This document shows positions 62,828 through 64,000 of a stretch of 64,000 bases of DNA, piece after piece. This DNA is from Gari tellinella (lineage: Eukaryota; Mollusca; Bivalvia; Cardiida; Psammobiidae): the NCBI GenBank assembly GCA_922989275.2, contig OV277870.1, forward strand, positions 58,925,079 through 58,989,078, written 5' to 3'. The notes below the pieces were generated by a model, which did no database searches, had not been told where the DNA came from, and saw nothing but the letters and a program-made list of their open reading frames with translations. The translations under genes and the position numbers were made by a program. Position 1 is the first letter of the stretch, and each line of letters starts with the position of its first letter.

Positions 62828-63265
62828 GAAAACATTATTATTTCCACGTGTAAACGTAACTTTACGCCAATGCAGTACAATAAAATGTAAAAATGACAAA
62901 GAATAATATTTTCTGTATCAAGAATGTTACATTGGAGAAAACATTATTATTTCCACGTGTAAACGTAACTTTACGCCAATGCAGTACAATAAAATGTAAA
63001 AATGACAAAGAATAATATTTTCTGTATCAAGAATGTTACATTGGAGAAAACATTATTATTTCCACGTGTAAACGAAACTTTACGCCAATACAGTACAATA
63101 AAATGTAAAAATGACAAAGAATACTATTTTCTGCGACACGAATCATAAAGTGGGAAAGACGTTATCCTTTCTCGTTTAAACGAATTTAATGCAAACGAAA
63201 TGCAATAAAAATGTAAAAATGACAAAGAATAATATTTTCTGTGACAAGAAACTGACAGTGGGGAC
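62828..63265 (-). repeat. 109-bp tandem array built from an A2 terminus
   Basis: Units start at 62828, 62937, 63046, about 63154 and about 63258. Each begins GGAGAAAACATTATTATTTC and CACGTGTAAACG, i.e. the A2 left end, and ends AATGACAAAGAATAATATTT. The first three units differ by a few bases; later ones are diverged. Confidence 0.9.
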
Positions 63266-63512
63266 GACCTTTTCCCTTTTCGCAAAGCCAATGCAATCGA
63301 AAATGACAACCTTCTTGAAAATGTTGGTGATAAATTGACATCTGAGTAGCAAAGAGTATGGAGTCTTGCTGGAAAGTGGATTTAGCATAAGAATATTTTA
63401 TAAATCAATGATAGGCGCGTGTTACCAGACGTCTGATCAGGTTCTAAACCGATTGCAATTGTCTTAACCACTTCAATACAAGCGCGTTCATTAGGGAAAG
63501 ACGAATAAAGTT
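63251..63512 (-). mobile_element. A2-like relic at the end of the array
   Basis: GACAGTGGGGACGACCTTTT, GAGTAGCAAAGAGTATGGAG, CCAGACGTCTGATCAGGTTC, GCGCGTTCATTAGGGAAAG. The array seems to have grown from this element's left arm. Confidence 0.65.
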
Positions 63513-63691
63513 TTTGTTCACTTAATATTTATATACACTTTGCAGTATGTGTACACACTTTCATGAACTTGTTTGCTCTCTTTACCTAGCGGAAATATAG
63601 ATTATTATTAGTCTTTGACTGTCTGTTATAATTAAACCATCTGGAATTAAGGACAAACCCGTGATGCGATGCCACGTGTGTCATCATACAT

Positions 63692-63722
63692 ATGATAGAT
63701 AGATAAATATATATATATATAT
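63692..63722 (+). repeat. (GATA)n/(TA)n microsatellite
   Basis: GATAGATAGATAAATATATA followed by a TA run. Confidence 0.85.
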
Positions 63723-63769
63723 CTCACCTGAATCCGATACGTGAACAGACGAGACAGTGTTATTTTATA

Positions 63770-63925
63770 GTGTAAACGCGTTATTTTTCGCAGTTAAACA
63801 CTTCCGTCGCCGCAGTCATCTTAGCTCGAATGTGCCAAACAGTTTGGATCCAGATCAGACGCCGCGTTATCAGGATCCAAACTGTTTGGTACTCGTGTCG
63901 GTTTTTCTCAAGTCATGCTGCCTTA
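63770..63925. mobile_element. HP1-bearing fragment
   Basis: TAAACGCGTTATTTTTCGCA resembles an A arm, but the hairpin at 63836-63889 is D/B-like (GTTTGGATCCAGATCAGACG, core GCGTTA, one inner arm deleted). A hybrid or two overlapping relics. Confidence 0.55.
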
Positions 63926-64000
63926 AATCGTTCCTCCCTGAAACGTGAAATGGATAATTCCAGTTTCCATTTTAGTCTAGTCCATTTCTGACTTTAAAGG
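63926..64000 (+). mobile_element. Left end of a family G element
   Basis: TTAAATCGTTCCTCCC and GATAATTCCAGTTTCC match the start of G at 10400; cut by the window edge. Confidence 0.5.

Overview
The window is animal nuclear DNA built almost entirely from transposable elements. I find no host protein-coding gene. The likeliest source is a bivalve mollusc. The reasons are the bivalve-type TCACCTGAGC / 161-bp tandem repeat at 6757-8137, the frequent ACATGTA words, and the mix of LINE, Ty3/gypsy, mariner-like, piggyBac-like and Helentron-like pieces. The taxon is an inference.

Provisional family labels used below. A: about 250 bp, TA target duplication, ends CAGTGGAGAATCTGTTATTC, with a 65-bp hairpin HP1 in the middle; A2 is the older subfamily ending CAGTGGAGAAAACGTTATTC. 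B: about 350 bp, TA, ends CAGTG(T/C)TCCCTCCCTAC, HP1 inside. C: about 250 bp, TTAA, ends CCCTTTACC, with a different hairpin HP2 (GCTTAAAGCAGG, AAAGTAAAGCAGAATGCGCC). D: 200-340 bp, TTAA, ends CCCTTTCAC, HP1. E: 214 bp, TTAA, ends CCCTTAGCC, HP1. F: 229 bp, TTAA, HP1 variant. G and H: fragments with HP1-like hairpins. J, L, N: small inverted-repeat elements. K: Helentron-like. M: TA, ends CAGTGAAACCTCTCTATTAC, HP2. O: TTA duplication, PIF/Harbinger-like. P: 202 bp, TTAA. Q: retroposon tail. R: 1.3-kb foldback. For A, + strand means the AATAAACGCG arm is on the left.

Layout. 1-3.1 kb: a frameshifted LINE with endonuclease and reverse transcriptase (- strand), running off the left edge. 3.1-18 kb: A, B, C and G copies, the 161-bp tandem repeat, and a GTGTTCA-rich block. 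18.3-19.6 kb: foldback element R. 19.6-36.3 kb: dense nested A-M elements, a decayed RT fragment, and two nearly identical E copies. 37-42.9 kb: a jockey-like RT remnant, a SINE-like piece and a 52-bp minisatellite. 42.9-57.4 kb: B/C/D/A nests, the O insertion, F copies, and a K-in-A nest. 57.6-60.3 kb: a recently inserted, internally deleted Ty3/gypsy element with 704-bp LTRs that differ at one base. 60.3-64 kb: M, B and A copies and a tandem array grown from an A2 terminus.

Main result. The same hairpin module (HP1, boundaries CAAACAG / CTGTTTG) lies inside elements whose termini and target sites belong to different transposase classes (TA, mariner-like; TTAA, piggyBac-like). A second hairpin (HP2) likewise lies in both a TTAA family (C) and a TA family (M). 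B, D, E and P also share a GTCGTCTGC-box segment outside the hairpin. The elements therefore look modular: interchangeable ends around shared hairpin cores. Several nested insertions allow the empty site to be rebuilt by eye, which confirms the TA, TTAA and TTA duplications and gives a relative order (B older, then C, then A; K younger than one A; L younger than K).
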